Source: an uncultured Eubacteriales bacterium (lineage in GTDB: Bacteria; Bacillota; Clostridia; Monoglobales; Monoglobaceae). From it: DNA of 10,613 nucleotides. Position 1 is the stretch's first letter. The number at the start of each line of letters is the position of its first letter. Below the pieces are notes generated by a model, which was not told the DNA's origin, made no database searches, and saw only the letters and a program-made list of their open reading frames with translations. Shown piece after piece: positions 1-6,765 of the stretch. The stretch lies in assembly GCA_905205855.1 (NCBI GenBank), contig CAJLFL010000054.1, positions 1-10,613 of the forward strand, in the 5' to 3' direction. Position numbers and translations under genes: made by a program.

Positions 1-1556
1 CTATTGACATCTATCTTGATGACTTAAAGGTGGTTTCCGGCGCGTATGTTCAAAACTCTGACGGTGTTTATGAAACGACCGTACCGGTACTGCTGCCGCA
101 GTATTCGCATGAGGTAAGAATCACAGCAACAGACAAAAACCTCAATACGACAGAGCATACGGCAACAGTCGTTAATAAAAAGGCGGCTCAGCTGGGAGGA
201 ATTAAGATAAAGGCAAATAAGTCTGCAGGCTCAGATACTACAGAGCTTACTGCTGTGGGACTGGATGCAGACGGAAATGAGCTTGGCATAGATATTGCCA
301 AAAGCAAATTCAGGTGGACATTGCTGACCGATCCGTCAGAGGCTTCAATGTTTGTATCCGACGGCAACACCTCGACAGTGGTTACCCAAAACGGTGCTTC
401 GCCGTTTGTGGTAAAGGCACAGCTGCCTCTCGGCGGAGATGAATACCTGACAGACATTTACGATTCATCAGCAGCAAACGGTGGCGGTCAGGAGAATCCG
501 GGTACTCCGCAGCGCGGCGGAGGCAGCGGCGGCGGAATACAAAACGCTTTGCCTAAGGAGGTTCAGGCGCTTATAGATAAGGTGAAAGGCGATATGAGCG
601 GCAATGCCGAGGTCAAGGCGCACAAGATGTATTCCGACATGGACTTTACTGCAAAGCAGAGTGACAACGCAGTGTTTACGCCGGGAAGTAAAATAACTGC
701 TGAAAACTATGTTGTTATTGGTACTGACGACAACACATCTGCGTACAGCAATGGTATGCCTGAGGGCAGCAGTTTCCGTTCTGATGTTATTCAGACAGCT
801 GCACTGAAAGAACTTGACAGCTTGCTGATTGATTTTAAAGTAAGCGGAGCGGAAAACACAGCAAATCTCGGTGTATATAAGTATTCGGACAGTATACAGA
901 AGTGGATTTATATAGGCGGCGATTATGATGCGGCGCGCGGTATGATGTCTGTATACTCAATAGGCGACGGTAAATATGCAGTTATAGAGAATCCGAAAGC
1001 AGAACTTGATTTTGTGGATATAGGACAGAATTGGGCAGAACTTTATATCAGAAGTCTTGGATATGCTTCGTTAATTGACGGCTATATTGAGGACGGTATA
1101 AGGTACTTTAAGCCGGAGAACGAAATCACTCGCGGGGAATTTGTAAAGATGCTTGCATCTGCAAAAGGTACAGCTATAGACGGTTCTGATACAAGTGTGT
1201 TTGCGGATTCGGCAAGTATCGAGGATTGGGCAGCGCCATATGCCTGCGCGGCGTACAGAGATGGTTGGTTTAAAGGAAGTCAGACCGAAAACGGAATAGA
1301 AGCGGGACTTTCAGATAGGATTACAAGACAAGATGCTATGACACTTGTTTACAGAGTATTCTTTGAAGGAAGCGAAACCGGCGGAAGGATTGACTTCTCT
1401 GACAGTTCAGATGTATCGGAGTATGCGGCAGAGGCGGTAAGCTATCTGACAGAGAACGAAATAGTCGGCGGCTTTGAGGACGGAAGTCTCAGACCGCTTG
1501 ACAGCTTGCTGAGAGAACAGATTGCAAAGATACTTTGGATAAGTATTTTAAAGTAA
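1..1556 (+). CDS. SLH-domain cell-surface protein, 5' end missing
   Basis: The reading frame is open from the left edge (first whole codon at 3) to TAA at 1554-1556, so only the C-terminal part (about 518 residues) is present; the GTG at 30 is internal. The first ~150 residues are Ser/Thr/Val-rich and look like Ig-like beta-sandwich modules (a 'TATDKNLN' turn near 120-145). A Gly-rich linker follows at about 478-540. Next comes a beta domain ending in 'KYAVIE' (to about 995), a type that often precedes SLH repeats in clostridial surface proteins. Three SLH repeats close the protein at roughly 1006-1170, 1198-1360 and 1388-1550, with ITRGEF, ITRQDA and LLREQI at their conserved positions; the third is the most divergent. 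By family knowledge, a C-terminal SLH triplet anchors exported proteins to secondary cell-wall polymer. The catalytic or binding part, if any, lies outside the window, so its function is unknown. It converges on rsmG. Confidence 0.9.
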   Translation, partial: IDIYLDDLKVVSGAYVQNSDGVYETTVPVLLPQYSHEVRITATDKNLNTTEHTATVVNKKAAQLGGIKIKANKSAGSDTTELTAVGLDADGNELGIDIAKSKFRWTLLTDPSEASMFVSDGNTSTVVTQNGASPFVVKAQLPLGGDEYLTDIYDSSAANGGGQENPGTPQRGGGSGGGIQNALPKEVQALIDKVKGDMSGNAEVKAHKMYSDMDFTAKQSDNAVFTPGSKITAENYVVIGTDDNTSAYSNGMPEGSSFRSDVIQTAALKELDSLLIDFKVSGAENTANLGVYKYSDSIQKWIYIGGDYDAARGMMSVYSIGDGKYAVIENPKAELDFVDIGQNWAELYIRSLGYASLIDGYIEDGIRYFKPENEITRGEFVKMLASAKGTAIDGSDTSVFADSASIEDWAAPYACAAYRDGWFKGSQTENGIEAGLSDRITRQDAMTLVYRVFFEGSETGGRIDFSDSSDVSEYAAEAVSYLTENEIVGGFEDGSLRPLDSLLREQIAKILWISILK

Positions 1557-1563
1557 ATCAATG

Positions 1564-1595
1564 AAATAGCCTGCGGCTTTGCCGCAGGCTATTTT
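1564..1595. terminator. Bidirectional intrinsic terminator between SLH gene and rsmG
   Basis: A perfect 14-bp inverted repeat (1564-1577 with 1581-1594) has a 3-nt loop. The outer A/T pairs give a U-run in both directions. It starts 8 nt after the SLH-protein stop. The rsmG TAG stop (1589-1591) lies inside the right arm, so one hairpin ends both convergent transcripts. Confidence 0.9.
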
Positions 1596-2299
1596 CCTGA
1601 TTTAATTTTGTTTGCACGCCGCGGAAACTGAGGCGGTGTGTGTGAATTCTTGCGGATAACTATAAGTTTTCTGACTATATCGCTTTCCGGCAGGGCAGCT
1701 TCTTTTATTTCCTCAATTTTGCCGCCGAGAGTACCAATCATAGCACGAGCCGAGTTTAATTCTTCATTACTGTTTTCGGATTTCAGTGCGATAAAGATTC
1801 CGTTAATTTTTACAAAGGGCAGGCAGTATTCGCATAATACTTTAAGATTTGCTACAGCGCGGGAAACTATTATGTCATAGCTTTCTCTGTATGCATTATC
1901 CTTGCCCAGTTCCTCGGCTCTGCCGTGAATACATTTGATATTGCCGAGGCTTAGCTGAGAGCAGACTTCGTTTAAAAAATTGATACGCTTTTGCAAAGAG
2001 TCAATAAGTGTGACCTCTATATCGGGACGCATTATCTTTATCGGAAGCCCGGGAAAGCCTGCGCCGGTGCCTATATCTGCAAGTTTTGCGTCTGATGTAA
2101 AATCTGTGCAGTAAAGCGGCAGAATACTGTCCAAAAAATGTTTGACTGCGATTCCGTCATCATCTGTTATTGCTGTAAGGTTTATTTTGCTGTTCCATTC
2201 TTTAAGCATATCGGAGTATTTTTTAAATTGTAAAAGTTGTTCTTCCGTAGCCGTACCGCCAAGGGCGGAAAGACCTTTTTGAAATAAATCAATGTTCAT
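1589..2299 (-). CDS. rsmG: 16S rRNA (guanine-N7) methyltransferase RsmG (GidB)
   Basis: The 236-residue protein matches the usual RsmG length (about 235-240). It uses S-adenosylmethionine to methylate N7 of a guanine in the 530 loop of 16S rRNA (G527 in E. coli numbering); loss in other bacteria gives low-level streptomycin resistance. Visible motifs are EWNSKINLTAITD (residues 34-46), KHFLDSI (53-59), the SAM-binding loop ADIGTGAGFPGLPIKI (74-89) and SRAVA (146-150). I chose ATG at 2299 because 'MNIDLFQKGL' matches the family N-terminus and GGAG lies 11 nt upstream (2311-2314). A longer frame from ATG 2341 would begin inside the ferredoxin terminator hairpin. No convincing promoter fits in the 21 nt between that hairpin and the start, so expression probably depends on read-through. 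The C-terminal tail (…NKIKSGK) is basic and its stop codon lies in the shared terminator. Confidence 0.95.
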   Translation of the reverse strand: MNIDLFQKGLSALGGTATEEQLLQFKKYSDMLKEWNSKINLTAITDDDGIAVKHFLDSILPLYCTDFTSDAKLADIGTGAGFPGLPIKIMRPDIEVTLIDSLQKRINFLNEVCSQLSLGNIKCIHGRAEELGKDNAYRESYDIIVSRAVANLKVLCEYCLPFVKINGIFIALKSENSNEELNSARAMIGTLGGKIEEIKEAALPESDIVRKLIVIRKNSHTPPQFPRRANKIKSGK

Positions 2300-2320
2300 G
2301 ATAATAGCTTCTCCAAACTT

Positions 2321-2369
2321 ATTAAAAAGAAACAGGTGCAATACCTGAAAAGGTGTTGCACCGTGTTTC
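2321..2369 (-). terminator. Intrinsic terminator of the ferredoxin gene (or attenuator of rsmG)
   Basis: A long hairpin pairs 2329-2334 with 2364-2369, 2335-2341 with 2356-2362, and 2343-2346 with 2351-2354. It has a single bulged base (2363), one mismatch and a 4-nt loop. On the minus strand it is followed by a five-T run (2324-2328). It begins 13 nt after the ferredoxin stop and ends just before the rsmG ribosome site, so it can also act as an attenuator for rsmG. Confidence 0.85.
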
Positions 2370-2382
2370 GGATAAATCGTGT

Positions 2383-2550
2383 TTACGCCTGAGGAGCGTC
2401 TACCGGACAGACATTAGCACAGCTGCCGCACTCTATACATTCATCAGGATTGATTTCGTACTTTGCATCACCCTCTGTTATGCAGGATACGGGACATTCG
2501 CTTGCGCAAGCGCCGCACTTGATGCAATCGTCGTTAATTGTATAAGCCAT
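2383..2550 (-). CDS. 2[4Fe-4S] ferredoxin, 55 aa
   Basis: The frame ATG 2550 to TAA 2383 encodes 55 residues beginning MAYTINDDCIKCGACASECP. Two classic CxxCxxCxxxCP motifs are present (Cys 9, 12, 15, 19 and Cys 38, 41, 44, 48), each binding one [4Fe-4S] cluster with the fourth ligand swapped between motifs. The size and the pseudo-twofold layout are those of the small soluble clostridial ferredoxin, a low-potential one-electron carrier for anaerobic metabolism such as pyruvate:ferredoxin oxidoreductase and hydrogenase; the specific partner cannot be told here. AGGTG lies about 10 nt upstream. It has its own promoter (2587-2615) and terminator (2321-2369), so it is probably a separate short, highly expressed transcript, although MATE read-through is possible because no terminator is seen after the MATE gene. 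Confidence 0.95.
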   Translation of the reverse strand: MAYTINDDCIKCGACASECPVSCITEGDAKYEINPDECIECGSCANVCPVDAPQA

Positions 2551-2586
2551 TTCAGATTCACCTCACCATAATAAATTTATACTATC

Positions 2587-2615
2587 ATAATAATATAAAT
2601 TTATTGTTTTGTCAA
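2587..2615 (-). promoter_or_regulatory. Sigma-A-type promoter for the ferredoxin gene
   Basis: On the minus strand a perfect -35 TTGACA (2610-2615) is followed by a 17-bp spacer and TATTAT (2587-2592). The predicted start is near 2580, about 30 nt before the ferredoxin ATG. The 10-bp palindrome ATAAATTTAT occurs in the spacer (2595-2604) and again just past the -10 (2571-2580), a possible regulator site. Confidence 0.8.
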
Positions 2616-2622
2616 GGAAAAA

Positions 2623-3993
2623 TCATATATTTGAGGCTGTCTCGGGCGTTCCGAGGTTTTTAATCCAGTTGAATTTCTGGATCTTCACAACCGCAACACC
2701 GCACTTTAAGATCTGGTCGGATTTCAGACACAAAAATACCCATGCGGGATCAAGTTTAAAAACAAATGCCAACAGCATTGATGATGGAATAACAAGACAC
2801 CACATAAATATAAGGTCATTTTTAAATACAAAGGTGGTATCGCCGCCGCCGCGCAGCATTCCTGTCAGACACGGGCATTGATATGAGGTGCCGACAACTG
2901 TTATTGACAAAACCGTCATAAATTGCAGAGCCATTTCAGCGGATTCCTCTGATACGTTATAAAAGGCAAGTATCGGACGGCGCAGCAGGAAAAGTCCCAG
3001 TCCGGTAAGTATACCTATGCATAAAAACAACAGCTGAAAGGTTTGGGCATACGGACGTACAAGCTGCTGCCTGCCTTCACCTATTATTTTTGAAATCATT
3101 ACGGCAGATGCCGATGCCGAAGCATATACAAAAACCGTTATTATCTGGAAAAGTGTATTTGCAATGCTGTTTGCCGTTATTGCGGATGCTCCAAGCCGTC
3201 CGAGGATGCCGAGCTGTATTGTCATTGCGATTCCCCATAATGCACTTGATAAAAATACCGGTATTCCTTTGCGTATGTATGCTTTAAGATGTTCTGTGCT
3301 CATTCTGCCGAAGTGTTTCAGACGCAGCATAAGTTTTTTATCACGGAAACGCACATACCACAGTACCGCAAGACATTCAAGAATTCTGGAAACGGTTGTT
3401 GCGATGGCGGCACCGGGGGCGCCAAGCTCCGAGAAACCAAAGTTTCCGTAAATAAGGCAGTAATTAAGGCATATATTTGTTATAAGAGTGATAAACGAGG
3501 TATAAAATCCAAGCTTTACCGTTTCGACACTGTTCATATCAACAATAAGAGAAGTTGTTATTGCAAATATCGGATATGTAACAAATATAATTTTCAGATA
3601 TGCGGTGCCTTCGTACACAAACGATTGTTCGGTTGATAAAAGCGATAAAATCTGTGACGGAAAGATTGCCGCTGCGGCAGCAATCACAAAAGCAATTATA
3701 AGCGAAAGCTTCATTGCAATATTTGCCGTTTTTTGCATAGTAGCCGTATCGCGGTTGCCCCATGCTCGTGAAATAAAAATCTGACCGCCTTCACAGATTC
3801 CGGTGACCATCAGCTGAAGTATAAACTGAATTTGATTTACCAAGGCAACCCCGGATAAAGCCTGCTCGGAATACTGACCGAGCATAACACTGTCTGCAAG
3901 GTTTACCATAAATACTATAATATTGCGCAGAGCTACGGAAAATGTCAGATAAAAGAACACCTTGTAGAACTGCCTATCCTTTACCAAAGACAT
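2623..3993 (-). CDS. MATE-family multidrug/cation efflux transporter
   Basis: A strongly hydrophobic protein of 456 residues, the normal MATE length, with about 12 membrane segments in two halves. MATE proteins export cationic drugs, dyes or metabolites across the inner membrane in exchange for Na+ or H+. Family marks include a first helix region ending NLADSVMLGQ (about 31-40), the half-end signature GNFGFSELGAPGAAIAT (about 183-199), the second-half start KGIPVFLSSALWG (about 241-253), MLRGGGDTTF (about 378-387), and a C-terminal charged tail containing WIKNLG. Substrate and coupling ion cannot be deduced. The ATG at 3993 has AGGAGG 7 nt upstream, and that site overlaps the TAG of the preceding ThyX-like gene (4003-4005), so the two are translationally coupled. 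No hairpin terminator follows the TGA; the ferredoxin promoter starts within 10 nt of the stop. Confidence 0.93.
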   Translation of the reverse strand: MSLVKDRQFYKVFFYLTFSVALRNIIVFMVNLADSVMLGQYSEQALSGVALVNQIQFILQLMVTGICEGGQIFISRAWGNRDTATMQKTANIAMKLSLIIAFVIAAAAAIFPSQILSLLSTEQSFVYEGTAYLKIIFVTYPIFAITTSLIVDMNSVETVKLGFYTSFITLITNICLNYCLIYGNFGFSELGAPGAAIATTVSRILECLAVLWYVRFRDKKLMLRLKHFGRMSTEHLKAYIRKGIPVFLSSALWGIAMTIQLGILGRLGASAITANSIANTLFQIITVFVYASASASAVMISKIIGEGRQQLVRPYAQTFQLLFLCIGILTGLGLFLLRRPILAFYNVSEESAEMALQFMTVLSITVVGTSYQCPCLTGMLRGGGDTTFVFKNDLIFMWCLVIPSSMLLAFVFKLDPAWVFLCLKSDQILKCGVAVVKIQKFNWIKNLGTPETASNI

Positions 3994-4002
3994 AAATGCC
4001 TC

Positions 4003-4620
4003 CTAATCCTGTAAAAACAAATCTTTTGTGTACGGCAGAGTCAATATCCAGTCGCAATAAACATGCCATTCGTCAAGCTTATGATTTCTTCTTGCATAAT
4101 ACATATTAAGCAGATTTTCGTAATTCATGGTTACGGTACGCTTTTGGTTATAGCTTGACGGTAAAAGCTGAATAAGGTCGTACCAATCTTTTTTATCCTT
4201 GCTTGCAATAAAATCCTGACGCTTTTTCTCTATAAAGCCGATAAAGGCTTTGAAGGCGTCAGAGGATTCATCGCTCAGCTTGTCATGGCTGAAGTCGTCA
4301 AGCTCTATCGGCTTGCTGTGCAGCTTATGCATTGTACTGGTTGAGTTTGCCACGGTAGCGACTTTATAGGTGTCAAATTCCTTCCACCAATAAAGCGGAG
4401 CGGTTATGTCAACCGAAACAATAATCTGACGTATAAACTTGCGGTGGTCGCTGCCTGCCTTGCATAAACGCTTCGCAAGGTCAAGATCGTTTTGTCCCAG
4501 GATGTAGTTGCCGTCAGTGTCATAGCTGCTGTCAATACGGCTCCAGCTGCTCAGTGGATTTCTTGCACCGCGTATTGCACCTTCAAGGTTCATCACTGCC
4601 GAATTTTCAATCTTAATCAA
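4003..4620 (-). CDS. ThyX-like protein lacking the canonical RHR motif (function unknown)
   Basis: A soluble 205-residue protein with no signal peptide or membrane segment. I read it as a distant relative of flavin-dependent thymidylate synthase (ThyX) from two block resemblances, not from a search. Block one (residues 59-99, starting HRKFIRQIIVSVDITAP) follows the ThyX pattern 'H..F.F.I...SRA..QL.RHR..S.NE.S.RY', but TYK (84-86) stands where RHR would be and NSTSTMH (92-98) near the N-E-x-S-x-R-Y end. Block two, LPSSYNQKRTVTMNYENLL (153-171) then R178 and EW (184-185), resembles the ThyX C-terminal 'LP...T...TMN...L......R' block. The missing arginines argue against normal dUMP/FAD chemistry. 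The N-terminal AIRGARNPLSSWSR (15-28) may be a further family signature. Start is TTG 4618-4620, supported by GGAG 8 nt upstream (4629-4632); ATG at residue 10 is the alternative. It lies 48 nt after gyrB and 9 nt before the MATE start. Confidence 0.8.
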   Translation of the reverse strand: MIKIENSAVMNLEGAIRGARNPLSSWSRIDSSYDTDGNYILGQNDLDLAKRLCKAGSDHRKFIRQIIVSVDITAPLYWWKEFDTYKVATVANSTSTMHKLHSKPIELDDFSHDKLSDESSDAFKAFIGFIEKKRQDFIASKDKKDWYDLIQLLPSSYNQKRTVTMNYENLLNMYYARRNHKLDEWHVYCDWILTLPYTKDLFLQD

Positions 4621-4632
4621 TTAAATCACTCC
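4618..4632 (-). promoter_or_regulatory. Ribosome site plus TTG start deciding the ThyX-like gene start
   Basis: GGAG (4629-4632) is 8 nt from the TTG codon (4618-4620). The next in-frame ATG, nine codons later, has no comparable site, so the rare TTG start is preferred. Confidence 0.65.
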
Positions 4633-4642
4633 ATTCTGCAAT

Positions 4643-4665
4643 AAAGGCGCTGAAACAGCGCCTTT
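4643..4665 (-). terminator. Hairpin after gyrB
   Basis: A perfect 10-bp stem (4643-4652 with 4656-4665) with a 3-nt loop begins 3 nt after the gyrB stop. The T-run behind it on the minus strand is short (TTTATT), so it is either the terminator of the dnaN-gyrB operon or a leaky intercistronic hairpin protecting gyrB mRNA, with some read-through into the ThyX-like and MATE genes. Confidence 0.7.
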
Positions 4666-4668
4666 AAA

Positions 4669-6657
4669 TTAAATATCAAGGTTTACAACGGTTGAAGAAT
4701 AATCCTCAATAAACTTACGTCTTGGCTCAACCTTATCACCCATAAGAACAGTAAAGGTTTCATCAGCCTGACGTGCATCCTCAAGATCAACCCTAAGCAT
4801 TATACGTGTTTCCGGGTTCATGGTGGTTTCCCATAACTGTTCGGGATTCATCTCACCAAGACCTTTGTAACGCTGAACGGCAGGAGCTTTACCGTCACCC
4901 ATTTCAGCCAGAACCTCCTGTAGTTCTGCATCACTGTAAGCATATTTTTCAACCTTTCCGCGGCTGATTTTGTAAAGCGGCGGCTGTGCTATGTACACAT
5001 GTCCCTCCTCAATCAGCGGACGCATAAAGCGGAAGAAGAATGTCAGCATAAGTGTACGGATATGCGCACCATCGACATCGGCATCCGCCATAATGACAAC
5101 TTTGCCGTAGCGGATTTTGCTGACGTCAAATTCATCACCGATACCTGCGCCCAGAGCGGTAATAACCGGCATCAGCTTATCGTTGCCGTATACCTTGTCT
5201 ATACGCGATTTTTCTACGTTAAGCATCTTTCCCCAAAGAGGAAGTATCGCCTGAAAACGGCGGTCACGTCCTTGCTTTGCGCTGCCTCCGGCGGAATCTC
5301 CCTCGACAATGTATATTTCGGTATAAGTATTATCTCTGTCAGAGCAGTCGGCAAGCTTGCCGGGAAGCGTACTGCTTTCGAGCGCACTTTTACGGCGGGT
5401 GTTTTCTCTTGCACGTTTTGCCGCCTCGCGCGCACGTGAGGCTGTCATTGCCTTATCGACAACTATTTTGCCGACAGTCGGATTTTCCTCGAAGAACTCC
5501 AGCAGCTTTTCATTTACCATTTTTTCAACGATAGAACGCATTTCGCTGTTGCCGAGCTTTGTTTTTGTCTGTCCCTCAAACTGTGCCTCGGTAACCTTTA
5601 CGCTTATTATACAGGTCAGTCCCTCGCGGACGTCTTCACCCTTGAGATTATCGTCACTGTCCTTTAAAAATCCGTATTTCTTTGCATAATCATTTATAAC
5701 TTTGGTAAGAGCGGATTTAAAGCCGGTTTCGTGAGTACCGCCCTCGGTTGTGTTTATGTTGTTCGCAAAGCTGATTATATTCTCGCTGTAGCCATCGTTG
5801 TATTGCATGGCAACCTCGGCTTCGCTGTTTTCCTTTACGGTGTTTACATAGATAACGTCGGGATGCAGCGGCTCCTTGTTGCGGTTTTCGTACTCAACAA
5901 ATTCCTTTATACCGCCGTCGTATCTTAAATCGACTTCCTTGTGTTCTTCGGGCGTGTTATCTCTGTCGTCTTTAAGAACTATGCGTATGCCGGCATTAAG
6001 AAATGCCTGTTCTCTTAAACGCAGAAGCAGGGTGTCAAAGTTATATACCAAGTCTTCAAAAATTTCACCGTCCGGTTTAAAATGAACTTTTGTTCCCGTT
6101 TTGTCCGTGTCGCCGATTTGCTTAAGAGCACCGCAGCTTTTTCCGCGTTCATAGCGCTGATAGTATACATGCTCTCCGTTAGAAATCTCAACCTCAAGGA
6201 ATTCAGAAAGCGCATTAACAACGGACGCACCAACACCGTGCAGACCGCCGGATACCTTATATCCGCCGCCGCCGAACTTTCCACCTGCGTGAAGCTTTGT
6301 AAATACAAGCTCTACAGCCGGAATTCCCTCTTTGGGATGTATTCCGATAGGAATACCGCGGCCGTTATCTGTTACTGTAATTGAATTGTCCTTTTCAATC
6401 ACAACGACAATATCGGTACAATAGCCTGCCAGAGCCTCGTCTATTGCGTTGTCTACAATTTCATAGACAAGATGGTGCAGACCTCTGCTCGTGGTAGAGC
6501 CGATATACATTCCCGGACGCTTGCGGACAGCCTCAAGTCCCTCCAAAACCTGTATTTGGTTTTCGTCATACTCAGTGCTGACCGGTACGCTTGTCATATG
6601 TCCCTCGGTAAGAGGAACTGCATTGTTTGCGGCTTCGTTATTATTTGATTCTGCCAT
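4669..6657 (-). CDS. gyrB: DNA gyrase subunit B
   Basis: A 662-residue protein, slightly longer than the 638-residue B. subtilis GyrB because of an acidic, Asn-rich N-terminal extension of about 30 residues. GyrB is the ATPase/TOPRIM half of the GyrA2B2 enzyme that adds negative supercoils. Visible are the GHKL ATPase motifs EIVDN with catalytic Glu66, DNGRG (97-101), GGLHGVG (137-143), the QTK loop (363-365), the TOPRIM glutamate in EGDSAGGSAKQGR (452-464), DADVDGAH (525-532) and the C-terminal QRYKGLGEMN (595-604). ParE shares most motifs; the recF-remB neighbourhood makes GyrB the better call. In the quinolone-resistance region it reads LPLWGKMLN (472-480), with Trp475 where the textbook sequence has Arg. 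ATG 6657 is chosen because AAGG lies 7 nt upstream (6665-6668); a frame extended to 6726 would run through an inverted repeat and has an un-GyrB-like start. gyrA does not follow. Confidence 0.97.
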   Translation of the reverse strand: MAESNNNEAANNAVPLTEGHMTSVPVSTEYDENQIQVLEGLEAVRKRPGMYIGSTTSRGLHHLVYEIVDNAIDEALAGYCTDIVVVIEKDNSITVTDNGRGIPIGIHPKEGIPAVELVFTKLHAGGKFGGGGYKVSGGLHGVGASVVNALSEFLEVEISNGEHVYYQRYERGKSCGALKQIGDTDKTGTKVHFKPDGEIFEDLVYNFDTLLLRLREQAFLNAGIRIVLKDDRDNTPEEHKEVDLRYDGGIKEFVEYENRNKEPLHPDVIYVNTVKENSEAEVAMQYNDGYSENIISFANNINTTEGGTHETGFKSALTKVINDYAKKYGFLKDSDDNLKGEDVREGLTCIISVKVTEAQFEGQTKTKLGNSEMRSIVEKMVNEKLLEFFEENPTVGKIVVDKAMTASRAREAAKRARENTRRKSALESSTLPGKLADCSDRDNTYTEIYIVEGDSAGGSAKQGRDRRFQAILPLWGKMLNVEKSRIDKVYGNDKLMPVITALGAGIGDEFDVSKIRYGKVVIMADADVDGAHIRTLMLTFFFRFMRPLIEEGHVYIAQPPLYKISRGKVEKYAYSDAELQEVLAEMGDGKAPAVQRYKGLGEMNPEQLWETTMNPETRIMLRVDLEDARQADETFTVLMGDKVEPRRKFIEDYSSTVVNLDI

Positions 6658-6676
6658 AATATAACCTTCACTTTCC

Positions 6677-6713
6677 GACTCACGTTTCTGTATTATGCGC
6701 TGTGCCGTGAGTC
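6677..6713 (-). promoter_or_regulatory. Inverted repeat in the remB-gyrB intergenic leader
   Basis: A perfect 8-bp inverted repeat, GACTCACG (6677-6684) and CGTGAGTC (6706-6713), is separated by 21 bases and ends 8 nt before the gyrB ribosome site. There is no T-run, so it is not a terminator. It may be an mRNA stem in the gyrB leader or an operator. A weak promoter, TTGCGC–18 bp–CATAAT on the minus strand, overlaps it; I do not consider that promoter secure. Confidence 0.45.
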
Positions 6714-6765
6714 CGGCGCAACACATATATTTATTTAGGAATAACGGGACTCAAACTCGATATGC

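Noticed and set aside
2300..2341. Longer RsmG start at ATG 2341 (14 extra residues)
   Set aside because: The extra codons run through the ferredoxin terminator arm, have no ribosome site, and do not match the family N-terminus, which begins at MNIDLF.
2353..2571. Plus-strand 72-aa frame over the ferredoxin
   Set aside because: The minus-strand frame with two CxxCxxCxxxCP motifs, promoter, ribosome site and terminator is the real gene.
4999..6384. Several plus-strand frames of 65-146 aa opposite gyrB
   Set aside because: They overlap one another and the conserved GyrB frame, carry no recognisable domain, and are typical antisense shadows.
4669..6657. ParE (topoisomerase IV) instead of GyrB
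   Set aside because: Core motifs are shared, but the dnaN-recF-remB context is that of gyrB.
6658..6726. Longer GyrB start at 6726 (23 extra residues)
   Set aside because: The extension crosses the 6677-6713 inverted repeat, lacks a clear ribosome site, and begins with an un-GyrB-like sequence; AAGG sits properly before ATG 6657.
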